Shown here: positions 1-8,804 of the stretch, piece after piece | Numbering within the stretch: position 1 is the stretch's first letter | Layout: each line of letters opens with the position of its first letter | NCBI RefSeq assembly: GCF_947504105.1 | Contig: NZ_CANNGP010000037.1 | Coordinates: forward strand, 1-42,862 | Length of the DNA: 42,862 nt | Reading direction: 5' to 3' | From: an uncultured Tateyamaria sp. | GTDB taxonomy: Bacteria > Pseudomonadota > Alphaproteobacteria > Rhodobacterales > Rhodobacteraceae | Made by a program: the position numbers and the translations under genes | The notes under the pieces: generated by a model | Seen by the model: only the letters and a program-made list of their open reading frames with translations | Database searches by the model: none | What the model was told of the DNA's origin: nothing

Positions 1-74
1 CCTCAAACTCGCCAAGCGCTGGAAGCCAAAGGGAAAGCGCCCCAATTGATCAAGGTGGGGTCAAAGCAACGCTT

Positions 75-541
75 ACACTTCACCGGCGTCTTGCGTTGTT
101 TTCGGCCGGGGATGCAGGCGCGTATCCCTTTGTCTTTTAACGCGTCTCGGAACCAGTCGGCTTCATAGCCACGATCCATTGACCGGCAGGGTATCAGGCG
201 GCCACGCCCCCCTTTTTCGCGGCCATACTGGTCGCGGTGCGGTGCGCTTTTAGATAGGTCGCGTCAATCATGACTGTCTTCTCTTCGCTGTGCTCGGCGG
301 CCAGGTCGACCATAATCCGTGCGAAGATACCTTTCTCGCTCCAACGCTTCCAGCGGCTGTAGAGCGTCTTGTGTGGTCTGTATTTCTTGGGGGCATCTCA
401 CCAGCGCAAACCATTGCGATTGACGAAGATAATCCCACTCAACACTCGTTTGTCATCAACAAGAGGCTTGCCGTGTGACTTCAGGAAAAAAGGCGCGAGC
501 TTGGCCATCTGCTCGTCGGTCAGCCAACAAAGGTCGCTCAT
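75..541 (-). pseudogene. Broken IS5-family transposase remnant
   Basis: Reading the minus strand from the ATG at 541 gives a typical IS5-family N-terminus: MSDLCWLTDEQMAKL, then VDDKRVLSGIIFVNRNGLRW. An in-frame TGA at 398-400 sits where the family usually continues with RDAP. The same frame resumes as KTLYSRWKRWSEKGIF and VMIDATYLKAHRTATS before a second TGA at 194-196. Just after this the match jumps frame to DRGYEADWFRDALKDKG and CIPGRK near 75-176, so the central part containing other catalytic residues has been deleted. The C-terminal end is not recognisable before the window edge. At least two stops, an internal deletion and a frame change make this a dead insertion sequence. I could not define its terminal inverted repeats with confidence. 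Family assignment is from recognised motifs. Confidence 0.82.
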
Positions 542-628
542 ATCACCGCTCCGCTTTCCCAGCCGTGAATCACGCTATATAGTGAAAATCAATGCATCCT
601 GACCCTAGCAGTTCCAATATTGGCCAAG

Positions 629-887
<259 letters not shown>

Positions 888-3725
888 TCATTTCTGGGCG
901 TAGTCTTCCATCGGGGGGCAGGTGCAGGACAAATTTCGGTCTCCCCACACGTTGTCTACGCGGTTGACCGGTGGCCAATACTTGTCGACACGAAACGATC
1001 CGGCTGGGAAACATGCACTGTCCCGACTGTAGGGGCGATCCCAATCCCGTACCAAATCCTCCATCGTGTGTGGTGCGTTCTTGAGAGGGTTGTTGTCAGG
1101 GTCCATGGTGCCGTCCTCGATGGCGCGGATTTCGTCGCGGATACCCAGCATTGCATCGCAAAACCGGTCCAGTTCGGCCTTTGTTTCCGACTCGGTCGGT
1201 TCGATCATCAACGTACCTGCAACGGGCCACGACATTGTAGGGGCGTGGAAACCGCAATCCGCAAGCCGCTTGGCAATATCGTCCACGGTGATATGAGCGC
1301 TTTCGGCAAAGGGGCGTGTATCGATGATGCATTCATGCGCCACCCGCCCAGTTGGTCCCTTGTACAGTACGTCAAAGGCGCCTTCGAGGCGCTTGGCGAT
1401 GTAATTGGCGTTCAGGATCGCGACCCGTGTTGCCTGTGTCAGGCCATCGCCGCCCATCATCAGGCAATAGGCCCACGAAATGGGAAGAAGCGAAGGTGAG
1501 CCGAAAGCCGCGGCGCTCACGGCACCCTCACCGCCATTTGGATCGCCGGGTAGATGGGTGGTCAAATGCTCTTTGACACCAATGGGCCCCATCCCGGGGC
1601 CGCCGCCACCGTGCGGGATGCAGAACGTTTTGTGGAGATTGAGATGGCTGACATCGCCGCCCAAGTCGCCCGGGCGGCTCAGGCCGGCCATGGCGTTCAT
1701 GTTGGCCCCATCAATATAGACCTGACCGCCCGCATCGTGGGTAATCTGGCACACTTGGATGACTGTTTCCTCGAATACACCATGGGTCGAAGGGTAGGTA
1801 ATCATGCAGCCTGCAAGGTTGTTCTTGTGCTCCTTCACCTTGGACTTGAAGTCATCTAGATCAATGTCACCGTTCTCTGCTGATTTCACAGGCACAACTT
1901 TCCAGCCGACCATATGAGCGGAGGCGGGGTTGGTGCCGTGGGCACTCATGGGAATTAGGCAGATGTTCCGATGGCTTTCGCCATTTGCATGGTGCCAACT
2001 AGCGATGGTGAGAAGGCCTGCATACTCGCCTTGCGCACCCGAATTGGGCTGCATGGAAATCGCGTCGTAGCCAGTGATGTCGCATAACTTTGCAGACAAA
2101 TCATCGATCATCTCTGTGTAACCGGCGGCCTGATCCTTGGGGCAGTAGGGATGCAGTAGGGAAAACTCGCGCCAACTGACCGGCATCATCTCGGCCGCCG
2201 AGTTCAGCTTCATCGTGCAGGAGCCAAGTGGGATCATCGCGCGATCCAGCGCAAGATCGCGGTCCGCCAAGCGACGCATGTAGCGCATCATCTCGGTCTC
2301 GGCTCGATTCATGTGAAAAATCGGGTGTGTCAGGTAATCGGTGCTGCGGACTAGGTTTTCCGGCACGTTGTAGTGCGGTGTGTAATCCTTGTCCTGTCGT
2401 TCGATTCCAAACGCCCGCCAAACCTTTTCTATGGTCGCAGGCCGCGTCCGTTCATCAAGTGTAATGCCTACTGCCGTGGGGCCAACAGCGCGCAAGTTGA
2501 TGCCTTCGTCGACGGCGGATTTGATGACAGCAGACTGTAAAGGCCCGACATCAACGGTGATTGTGTCAAAGAAGATAGCAGGGCGCACATCAAACCCTGC
2601 CTGCTTCAGGCCTTCGGCCAGCCGCGCTGTCTTGCGGTGGATCCGTTGCGCAATCGCCTTGAGGCCATCAGGGCCGTGAAACACGCCATAAAACCCCGCC
2701 ATCACAGCCAGCAGAGCCTGGGCGGTGCAAACATTCGATGTCGCTTTTTCCCGTCTGATGTGCTGCTCGCGGGTTTGCAGGGACAAGCGATAGGCACGAT
2801 TTCCAAGGCTATCGACGGACACGCCAACGATGCGTCCGGGCATGTTGCGGGCATAGCTGGCTTTGGTCGCCATATAGGCGGCGTGCGGGCCTCCGTAGCC
2901 AACAGGTACCCCGAAGCGCTGCGTTGTGCCGACGGCGATGTCGGCGCCCATCGCCCCAGGCTCTTTGAGTAGAGTCAACGAAAGGGGGTCGGCGGAGATA
3001 ATACCAATCGCTTTGTGTTCGTGCAGGCCTTCGATCTGTGTCGTGAAGTCCCGAATATGACCATACGTGCCCGGGTATTGGAAGATTGCGCCAAACACCG
3101 TGCTCGGGTCCAAATCATCTGGGCTGCCAACGGTGATTGCGATGCCCAAGGGTTGCGCGCGGGTTTTCATCACCGCGATGTTCTGCGGGTGGCAGTTTTC
3201 ATCGACAAAGAAGCCCGTGACCTTGGACTTGCTTACCCGTTGCGCCATGGTCATGGCCTCGGCGCAGGCGGTCGCCTCGTCCAGCAATGAAGCGTTGGCA
3301 ATCTCGAGGCCGGTCAGGTCCGACACCATCGTCTGGAAGTTCAACAGCGCCTCAAGCCGCCCTTGGCTGATCTCTGGTTGGTAGGGCGTGTAGGCCGTGT
3401 ACCACGCCGGGTTTTCAAGGATGTTCCGTTGAATTGCTGGTGGCGTGACCGTTCCGTGATAACCTTGGCCGATGAGCGAAGTCAGAACCTTGTTCTTGGA
3501 TGCTGTTACCCGCATGTGGTGCAACAATTCCCGTTCCGACTTGGCCTTGCCGAAATCCAGCGGTTCCTTTTGCCGAATACCCTCGGGGATCGTGTCGTCG
3601 ATCAGCGCGTCGAGGTCTTTCGCCCCCACCACTTCCAGCATCTCTTCCATTTCGGCGGGGGATGGCCCGATATGGCGGCGGTTCGCAAAATCATAGGGCC
3701 GATAGTCGGTGGGTTTGAAAGTCAT
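888..3725 (-). CDS. gcvP: Glycine dehydrogenase (decarboxylating), P protein
   Basis: This is the single-chain, full-length (945 aa) pyridoxal-phosphate P protein of the glycine cleavage system. It decarboxylates glycine and passes the aminomethyl group to lipoylated GcvH. The N-terminal half begins with [20 protein letters not shown] and contains the inactive aminotransferase-like domain. The C-terminal half carries the PLP site in [21 protein letters not shown], whose lysine is the expected Schiff-base residue. The C-terminus ([15 protein letters not shown]) matches the family end. It is the last gene of gcvT-gcvH-gcvP, starting 12 bases after the gcvH stop, so it is probably cotranscribed under the glycine riboswitch upstream of gcvT. 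The gene appears intact. Confidence 0.98.
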   Translation of the reverse strand: MTFKPTDYRPYDFANRRHIGPSPAEMEEMLEVVGAKDLDALIDDTIPEGIRQKEPLDFGKAKSERELLHHMRVTASKNKVLTSLIGQGYHGTVTPPAIQRNILENPAWYTAYTPYQPEISQGRLEALLNFQTMVSDLTGLEIANASLLDEATACAEAMTMAQRVSKSKVTGFFVDENCHPQNIAVMKTRAQPLGIAITVGSPDDLDPSTVFGAIFQYPGTYGHIRDFTTQIEGLHEHKAIGIISADPLSLTLLKEPGAMGADIAVGTTQRFGVPVGYGGPHAAYMATKASYARNMPGRIVGVSVDSLGNRAYRLSLQTREQHIRREKATSNVCTAQALLAVMAGFYGVFHGPDGLKAIAQRIHRKTARLAEGLKQAGFDVRPAIFFDTITVDVGPLQSAVIKSAVDEGINLRAVGPTAVGITLDERTRPATIEKVWRAFGIERQDKDYTPHYNVPENLVRSTDYLTHPIFHMNRAETEMMRYMRRLADRDLALDRAMIPLGSCTMKLNSAAEMMPVSWREFSLLHPYCPKDQAAGYTEMIDDLSAKLCDITGYDAISMQPNSGAQGEYAGLLTIASWHHANGESHRNICLIPMSAHGTNPASAHMVGWKVVPVKSAENGDIDLDDFKSKVKEHKNNLAGCMITYPSTHGVFEETVIQVCQITHDAGGQVYIDGANMNAMAGLSRPGDLGGDVSHLNLHKTFCIPHGGGGPGMGPIGVKEHLTTHLPGDPNGGEGAVSAAAFGSPSLLPISWAYCLMMGGDGLTQATRVAILNANYIAKRLEGAFDVLYKGPTGRVAHECIIDTRPFAESAHITVDDIAKRLADCGFHAPTMSWPVAGTLMIEPTESETKAELDRFCDAMLGIRDEIRAIEDGTMDPDNNPLKNAPHTMEDLVRDWDRPYSRDSACFPAGSFRVDKYWPPVNRVDNVWGDRNLSCTCPPMEDYAQK

Positions 3726-3737
3726 GGGGCGTGTTCC

Positions 3738-4097
3738 TCAGCCGATCAATGCGTTGTAGGCGGCCTCATCCATCAGGCCGTCGAACTGCGATGGATCCGA
3801 TGGCTTGATCTTGAAAAACCAGCCTTCGCCCAATGGATCGCTATTAGCGAGGCTGGGATCATCGGCCAGTGCCGTGTTAACCTCGGTGATTGCACCATCC
3901 ACCGGGGCCATGATGTCGGACGCTGCCTTGACGCTTTCGATAACGACGATCTCGTCGTCCTTGCTGACCGTCGCGCCCACTTCGGGAAGTTCGACAAAGA
4001 CCAGATCGCCCAGCTGTGTGGTCGCATGTTCTGTGATGCCTACGACATACACGTCTCCGTCGGCGCGCAGCCATTCGTGTTCTTCGGTGTATTTCAT
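3738..4097 (-). CDS. gcvH: Glycine cleavage system H protein
   Basis: This 119-residue protein has the usual length and layout of GcvH, the lipoyl-carrying shuttle that moves the aminomethyl intermediate between the P, T and L proteins. It starts [15 protein letters not shown]. The lipoylation site is Lys57 in ESVKAASD, followed by MAPVDG and EVNTAL, as in other H proteins. It sits between gcvT (15-base gap) and gcvP (12-base gap) on the same strand. The L protein (dihydrolipoyl dehydrogenase) is not in this window and is normally shared with other 2-oxoacid dehydrogenases. Confidence 0.98.
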   Translation of the reverse strand: MKYTEEHEWLRADGDVYVVGITEHATTQLGDLVFVELPEVGATVSKDDEIVVIESVKAASDIMAPVDGAITEVNTALADDPSLANSDPLGEGWFFKIKPSDPSQFDGLMDEAAYNALIG

Positions 4098-4112
4098 TGG
4101 TTTCCCTCTCTG

Positions 4113-5237
4113 TTATCTTTTGAAGTTGGCTGGCGTGAACGGCATTTTGGTGACTGTTAAGGGCAGACGCTTGCCGCGTAATTCGCCGTAGAGCGTGTTG
4201 CCTGGGGTTGCGTTGTCCGCGCCGACATAGCCCATGGCAACAGGCGCTCCGACTGTTGGGCCGAAGCCGCCGGATGTGATTGTTCCAATCGGATCAGGTG
4301 CGTCTTCCGTTTCAAAGAGACTGATGCCTTCGCGCATGGGCGCACGGCCTGCAGGCAAAAGGCCGACCCGTTTTTGGGTGATGGTGCTGTCGAGTTGACA
4401 CAGGATCCGCTCGGCCCCAGGAAAGCCGCCAGCACGTTCATCGCCAGCCCGGCGCACCTTTTGTATGACCCAAGCGAGGTCAGCCTCCACCGGTGTTGTC
4501 GTTTCGTCAATGTCGTGGCCGTAAAGGCACAAACCGGCCTCCAGCCGCAGAGAGTCCCGAGCCCCGAGCCCGATGGCTTCGACGTCCGGGTGGTCCAGCA
4601 ACTTCTTTGCAATGCGCTCGGCCGCGTCGGCGGGCACCGAAATCTCGTAACCGTCTTCGCCTGTATAGCCCGACCGCGATGCCCACACTTCAACACCATC
4701 GAGGTTCAGGGTTGCCACATCCATAAAGCGCATCTGCGCCGCGCGTGGATCCAGTACAGACAAAACCGGTTCAGCGGCGGGTCCCTGCAAGGCAAGTAGC
4801 GCGCGATTGGTGATCTCAGTCACCGTGACCTCTGGTTCCAGCGCTTCTCTCATATGTGCGATGTCCGCGGCCTTGCAGGCGGCGTTCACCACAACGAAAA
4901 CGTGGTCACCGCGATTGGCCAGCATCAGGTCGTCTTCGATCCCGCCGTCCTCATTGGTGAAGAACCCGTAGCGTTGTCGACCCACGCCAAGGCCCAGAAT
5001 GTTGACGGGTATTAGCGTTTCGAGACCGGTTGCCGCCGCCTCATAGCTTGGGCCGTGCACGATGACCTGCCCCATGTGACTGACATCGAACAGCCCCGCC
5101 TTCGTCCGCGTATGGATGTGTTCCTTCATCACGCCAAGACTGTATTGCACGGGCAGATCATATCCAGCAAAGGGTACCATCTTGCCCCCGAGCGAAACAT
5201 GGAGTGCATGAAGTGGGGTCTGCTTGAGATCGGACAT
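4113..5237 (-). CDS. gcvT: Glycine cleavage system aminomethyltransferase, T protein
   Basis: GcvT (374 aa) transfers the methylene group from aminomethylated GcvH to tetrahydrofolate and releases ammonia. Recognisable family segments are LHVSLGGKMVPFAGYDLPVQY near the N-terminus, GLFDVSHMGQ, the folate-domain run SRSGYTGEDGYEI, and the C-terminal barrel domain with GTITSGGFGPTVGAPVAMGYV. It is the first gene of the gcvTHP operon. Its start at 5237 lies about 80 bases downstream of a tandem glycine riboswitch, which is the expected arrangement for glycine-induced expression. It appears intact. Confidence 0.98.
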   Translation of the reverse strand: MSDLKQTPLHALHVSLGGKMVPFAGYDLPVQYSLGVMKEHIHTRTKAGLFDVSHMGQVIVHGPSYEAAATGLETLIPVNILGLGVGRQRYGFFTNEDGGIEDDLMLANRGDHVFVVVNAACKAADIAHMREALEPEVTVTEITNRALLALQGPAAEPVLSVLDPRAAQMRFMDVATLNLDGVEVWASRSGYTGEDGYEISVPADAAERIAKKLLDHPDVEAIGLGARDSLRLEAGLCLYGHDIDETTTPVEADLAWVIQKVRRAGDERAGGFPGAERILCQLDSTITQKRVGLLPAGRAPMREGISLFETEDAPDPIGTITSGGFGPTVGAPVAMGYVGADNATPGNTLYGELRGKRLPLTVTKMPFTPANFKR

Positions 5238-5317
5238 GTCTCGCTCGCCTTTTTCAAGCCGACGAGATTTGCATCAAATCAAGCGGCACCACATTGCGCG
5301 CAGAACCTCATCTGCGC

Positions 5318-5485
5318 GTCGGTGCCTCCTCTGTCCTTGGTGCCTGAGATCATTATCCCTTCGGCGGATGCGTTGAGCATCACTCTCCAGAGTATTCGGG
5401 CCTGACACTGGTCCTGTAGCCTGAGAGTTTCCGAGGCAGTTGCTCCTTCGGCACCAGTTGTCTGGTTCTCCCAACGCCAAGCGCT
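5318..5485 (-). promoter_or_regulatory. Tandem glycine riboswitch in the gcvT leader
   Basis: Read on the minus strand, the leader contains two consecutive glycine aptamers. The first has GTTGGGAGAACC, then GCCGAAGGAGCAACTGCC, then AACTCTCAGGC followed by ACAGGACCAG. The second repeats the pattern: CTCTGGAGAG, GCCGAAGGGATAATG, ATCTCAGGCACCAAGGAC, then AGAGGAGGCACC. These are the conserved core segments of the known cooperative glycine riboswitch. About 80 bases separate the end of the second aptamer from the gcvT start and would hold the expression platform. Glycine binding most likely turns the operon on, as for other gcv riboswitches; that is known for the family, not shown here. Confidence 0.93.
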
Positions 5486-5489
5486 GTAC

Positions 5490-5505
5490 GTTTCCTATCG
5501 GAAAC
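5490..5505. promoter_or_regulatory. Short palindrome just upstream of the glycine riboswitch
   Basis: GTTTCCTATCGGAAAC is a perfect 6-base inverted repeat around a 4-base centre, immediately before the first aptamer. It could be an operator overlapping the gcv promoter or a small hairpin at the start of the leader RNA. I cannot assign a regulator. Confidence 0.4.
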
Positions 5506-5594
5506 ACAACTAAAGTGGCAAGCGGAATTTGGAACTTGTTGTTCTTGGAATTCCCGTGCCAAGATTACCCAAGTGTATCTGGTGACCTCATTCA

Positions 5595-6305
5595 CTAAAG
5601 ACTAGGCACTTGCCATTCCATGATCTGCTGGTATGGCGCATTGTTATACGCAGCCTCCTTAGGATGGCCTGGGTTGACAACGGCAGGTTCGTCAAAGTGG
5701 CAAAGCTGGAAGCCGCGGTCGAGCAGCGCGCGCATGTAAAAGGATAGAGGGCGATGCCAGTTGGTTACGCTTATCCCCTTCCACTCGGAAAGGATTGCAT
5801 GGGGTTCTAGATAGCGTTGAACAACAATTTCTCTCGACCCGTCTGCACGAACAGACCATCCTCCCCCTTTGATATCGGCAGCCGTCGCAAAACCAGTAAG
5901 GTTCGCGATCAGGAAATGGCCACCTGGATGCAGTACCCGTCTCACCTCATCCAGTGCAGCGTCGATCTTTTCTATGTCGAGAAGGCTGAGATAGCTCACA
6001 ACTACATCGAATGAAGCGCTTTCAAATGGTAGATTCTCCGCACGACCTTCGACGAAATGCGCTCCGCCCAGATCTCTTGCTCGGGCAATCAAGGATGGAG
6101 TTGGATCCAGCCCAACACATTCAGCGACCATACTGTCGAGGAGACGGCAAAAGCGACCTTCGCCACAGCCGAGATCCAGCAGGCGACGCGGTCGGCAGGC
6201 CCGAACACGTTCTATCATGGGCGCATCGAGGACGCGTCTCCGACTGAAATCACCGTGTTCGCCCTGTGCTTCGATCCAAGCGGCTGCAGATTTTTCCCAG
6301 TCCAT
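5595..6305 (-). CDS. Class I SAM-dependent methyltransferase (UbiE/Methyltransf_11 type)
   Basis: The SAM-binding motif I is clear in RRLLDLGCGEGRFCRLL. It is followed by an acidic residue at the end of strand 2 (ECVGLDPTPSLI), FVEGRAENLPFESASFDVVVSYLSLLDI (motifs II and III) and EVRRVLHPGGHFLIANL. This is the fold of small-molecule methyltransferases of the UbiE type. The substrate cannot be read from the sequence. I chose the ATG at 6305 (MDWEKSAAAW, 236 aa) because the upstream in-frame extension does not resemble the family. It lies 153 bases downstream of the phosphohexomutase gene on the same strand, so cotranscription with the polysaccharide genes is possible but unproven. Confidence 0.85.
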   Translation of the reverse strand: MDWEKSAAAWIEAQGEHGDFSRRRVLDAPMIERVRACRPRRLLDLGCGEGRFCRLLDSMVAECVGLDPTPSLIARARDLGGAHFVEGRAENLPFESASFDVVVSYLSLLDIEKIDAALDEVRRVLHPGGHFLIANLTGFATAADIKGGGWSVRADGSREIVVQRYLEPHAILSEWKGISVTNWHRPLSFYMRALLDRGFQLCHFDEPAVVNPGHPKEAAYNNAPYQQIMEWQVPSL

Positions 6306-6457
6306 GATCAGCTCCGTTTCCAAACTCGTAGCAGACCGGCCGTCGTGGCCCATGGTCGTTTGGGTCTGTAGACCCACCAGTCAACCTTGAAGCCCAACGT
6401 CTGCTTGCGGCTGCTTTGAAGGGATACCCAAGCTTTCAAAACCGAACGGACTAAGCC

Positions 6458-7954
6458 TCAGAATGTCTGATCGTATTCGCCGACGGTCTCTTCGGTCCGG
6501 ATGACCGCGTCGATGTCAGCGAAAATCGTTCGTAACTCGTCCTCGCTTTCGGGGCTTTCGCAGACCACCACCAGGTTCGGGGTGTTGGATGAGGCGCGCA
6601 CCAGCCCCCAGCCACCGTTGTCCAAAATCACGCGGGCGCCGTTGACTGTCACCACTTCCTTGATCGCGCGACCTGCGATGAGTTCCTGCGCGTCGGCCTT
6701 GGCCGTCAGTTTTGCCACGATGCGGTCGAGGGTAGCGTATTTTTTAGTGTCTGCGCAGTATGGCGACATTGTTGGGGTGGAGTGTGTCTTGGGCAAAGCC
6801 TTGCGCAGGTCTGACATCTTCATGTCGGGATTACGGTCCATCAATTTGCAGATTTCGACTGCGACCCGCATGCCGCAATCATAACCACGCCCGATGGGTT
6901 CCGCGAGGAAGTAGTGTCCTGATTTCTCAAACCCGGCGAGTGCACCGATTTCCTTGACCCGTCGTTTCATGTGGCTGTGGCCGGTTTTCCAATAGTCTGC
7001 CGTCACTCCGTTGGCTTGCAATTCGGGGTCCGAGGCAAAAAGACCGGTGGACTTCACATCCGCCACGAAGGTCGCGTTGGGATAGAGTTTCGACAGATCG
7101 CGGGCCATGATAACACCCACCTTGTCGGCAAAGATCTCCTCGCCCTCGTCATCGACGACGCCGCATCGGTCGCCATCGCCGTCAAATCCAAGCGCGAGGT
7201 CGGCACCTGAGGCTTTGACGGAGGCCGCCATGTCATGCAGCATTTCCATGGCTTCAGGGTTCGGGTTGTAGTGGGGGAATGTGTAGTCAAGTGTTGTATG
7301 GCTTTCGACCACTTCAACCCCGATGCGGCGGAAGAGCTCGGGCGCGAAAGCGGCAGCCGTGCCGTTGCCGGCAGCACATACGACCTTGAGTGGGCGGGTC
7401 ATCTTGAAGTCGCCGACGAGGTCCTCAAGGTATGCTTCCTGCACTCCATCGATAAACTCGTAGCCGCCGCCGGGGCGCGCTTCGCCATCGCCGTTCAGGA
7501 CGATATCGCGCAATTCAGACATCTCGTCTGGACCGTGGGTCAGGGGGCGGTCGAAGCCCATCTTCACCCCTGTCCAGCCATTGGGGTTGTGCGAGGCTGT
7601 GACCATGGCGACAGCAGGCACATCAAGGTGGAACTGACTGAAATAGGCCATGGGGGACAGTGCCGGGCCGATATCCTTGACCTGTATACCGGCCTGTATC
7701 AGGCCGACGATCAGCGCATTCTTTATGCTGAGTGAATAGTCGCGATAGTCGTTGCCCACAGCAATCACTGGGTCAATGCCGCGCCGCCGCATCTGCGTGC
7801 CGAGCCCGAAGCCAAGTGCGGTAATGCCAGGTAGGTTGATTTCTTCCGGGTACTTCCAGCGCGCATCGTATTCGCGGAATCCTGTTGGAGTGATCATGGG
7901 GTCGCGCAGAAACGCCCACGTGTTTGGCGTCACGATGGCAGAGGGTTTGGTCAT
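6458..7954 (-). CDS. Phosphomannomutase/phosphoglucomutase
   Basis: This 498-residue alpha-D-phosphohexomutase interconverts hexose-6-phosphates and hexose-1-phosphates, feeding nucleotide-sugar synthesis for surface polysaccharide. The phosphoserine loop is VTASHNPNG (catalytic Ser about residue 121). The magnesium loop is GFDGDGDRCG, the sugar-binding loop GFEKSGHYF, and the C-terminal phosphate-binding domain ends with RASSNTPNLVVVCE. All four domains are therefore present and the active site is intact. Sequence alone does not settle whether mannose or glucose phosphate is preferred. It follows kdsA by 15 bases, and the shared strand suggests one operon with kpsT-kpsE-kdsA. Confidence 0.93.
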   Translation of the reverse strand: MTKPSAIVTPNTWAFLRDPMITPTGFREYDARWKYPEEINLPGITALGFGLGTQMRRRGIDPVIAVGNDYRDYSLSIKNALIVGLIQAGIQVKDIGPALSPMAYFSQFHLDVPAVAMVTASHNPNGWTGVKMGFDRPLTHGPDEMSELRDIVLNGDGEARPGGGYEFIDGVQEAYLEDLVGDFKMTRPLKVVCAAGNGTAAAFAPELFRRIGVEVVESHTTLDYTFPHYNPNPEAMEMLHDMAASVKASGADLALGFDGDGDRCGVVDDEGEEIFADKVGVIMARDLSKLYPNATFVADVKSTGLFASDPELQANGVTADYWKTGHSHMKRRVKEIGALAGFEKSGHYFLAEPIGRGYDCGMRVAVEICKLMDRNPDMKMSDLRKALPKTHSTPTMSPYCADTKKYATLDRIVAKLTAKADAQELIAGRAIKEVVTVNGARVILDNGGWGLVRASSNTPNLVVVCESPESEDELRTIFADIDAVIRTEETVGEYDQTF

Positions 7955-7969
7955 GGGGAAACTCTTTAC

Positions 7970-8803
7970 TTAGAAAGTCATTGGATGCGCCTTCGCAAGC
8001 ACATCAAATTTCATGAGAGTGCCGATCAGCGATTGCATCTGATCTAGGTAGATCATGTTGGGCCCGTCGGAAGGGGCCTTGTCTGGGTCGGGGTGGGTTT
8101 CAATGAACACGGCTCCGACGCCAATGGCAACGGCAGCCCGGGCCATGACCGGTGCAAACTCGCGCTGCCCGCCCGACGAACCGCCTTTGCCCCCGGGTTG
8201 CTGGACTGAGTGGGTGGCGTCCATGACGACAGGGTAGCCGGTTTGGGCCATTTGCGGCAGCGACCGCATATCTGCCACCAGCGTGTTGTAGCCGAACGAA
8301 GTGCCCCGTTCGGTCAGCAGGATGCGGGTGTTACCGGTGCTTTCGACCTTGGTGACGATATTGCCCATTTCCCAAGGTGCCAGGAACTGGCCCTTTTTTA
8401 TGTTCACAACCGCCCCGGTTTCGCCCGCAGCCAGCAGCATGTCCGTCTGGCGGCAGAGGAAGGCGGGGATTTGTAGAATGTCGGCCACTTCGGCCACGGG
8501 TGCGCATTGCGCTTCGGTGTGGACGTCCGTCAGAACCGGGACGCCGATGGCATCCTTGACGGCCTGCAACGCTTTCAATCCGTCGTCCAATCCAAGGCCA
8601 CGTCCCCCTGTCAGGGAAGTGCGGTTTGCTTTGTCATAACTGGCCTTGAAGACGTACTGTGCACCCGTCGCATCGCAAACCTCTTTCATGCGCCCGGCAA
8701 CTTCTTGGCCAAGATCGACACTTTCCAGGGCGCAAGGTCCCGCGATGACTGTAAGCGGGCGGTCATTGCCGATCGTGAGGCCGGCGACATCAACATGTTT
8801 CAT
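7970..8803 (-). CDS. kdsA: 3-deoxy-8-phosphooctulonate synthase (Kdo-8-P synthase)
   Basis: KdsA condenses arabinose-5-phosphate with phosphoenolpyruvate to make Kdo-8-phosphate, the precursor of Kdo for lipopolysaccharide and for Kdo-linked capsule. The 277 residues show the family motifs AGPCALES, FKASYDKANRTS, GVPVLTDVH, LCRQTDML, NIKKGQFLAPWEM and MDATHSVQQPGG. The cysteine in AGPCALES (about residue 24) is the residue that marks the metal-dependent class; the E. coli type has asparagine there. The gene starts one base after the stop of the kpsE-like gene, so translation is probably coupled. This links it to capsule export, although it may also serve lipid A core synthesis. Confidence 0.97.
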   Translation of the reverse strand: MKHVDVAGLTIGNDRPLTVIAGPCALESVDLGQEVAGRMKEVCDATGAQYVFKASYDKANRTSLTGGRGLGLDDGLKALQAVKDAIGVPVLTDVHTEAQCAPVAEVADILQIPAFLCRQTDMLLAAGETGAVVNIKKGQFLAPWEMGNIVTKVESTGNTRILLTERGTSFGYNTLVADMRSLPQMAQTGYPVVMDATHSVQQPGGKGGSSGGQREFAPVMARAAVAIGVGAVFIETHPDPDKAPSDGPNMIYLDQMQSLIGTLMKFDVLAKAHPMTF

Positions 8804-8804
8804 C

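Noticed and set aside
3363-4160. Long plus-strand open frame (265 aa)
   Set aside because: It lies entirely within gcvP and gcvH on the opposite strand, has no family features, and its codon phase follows the true genes.
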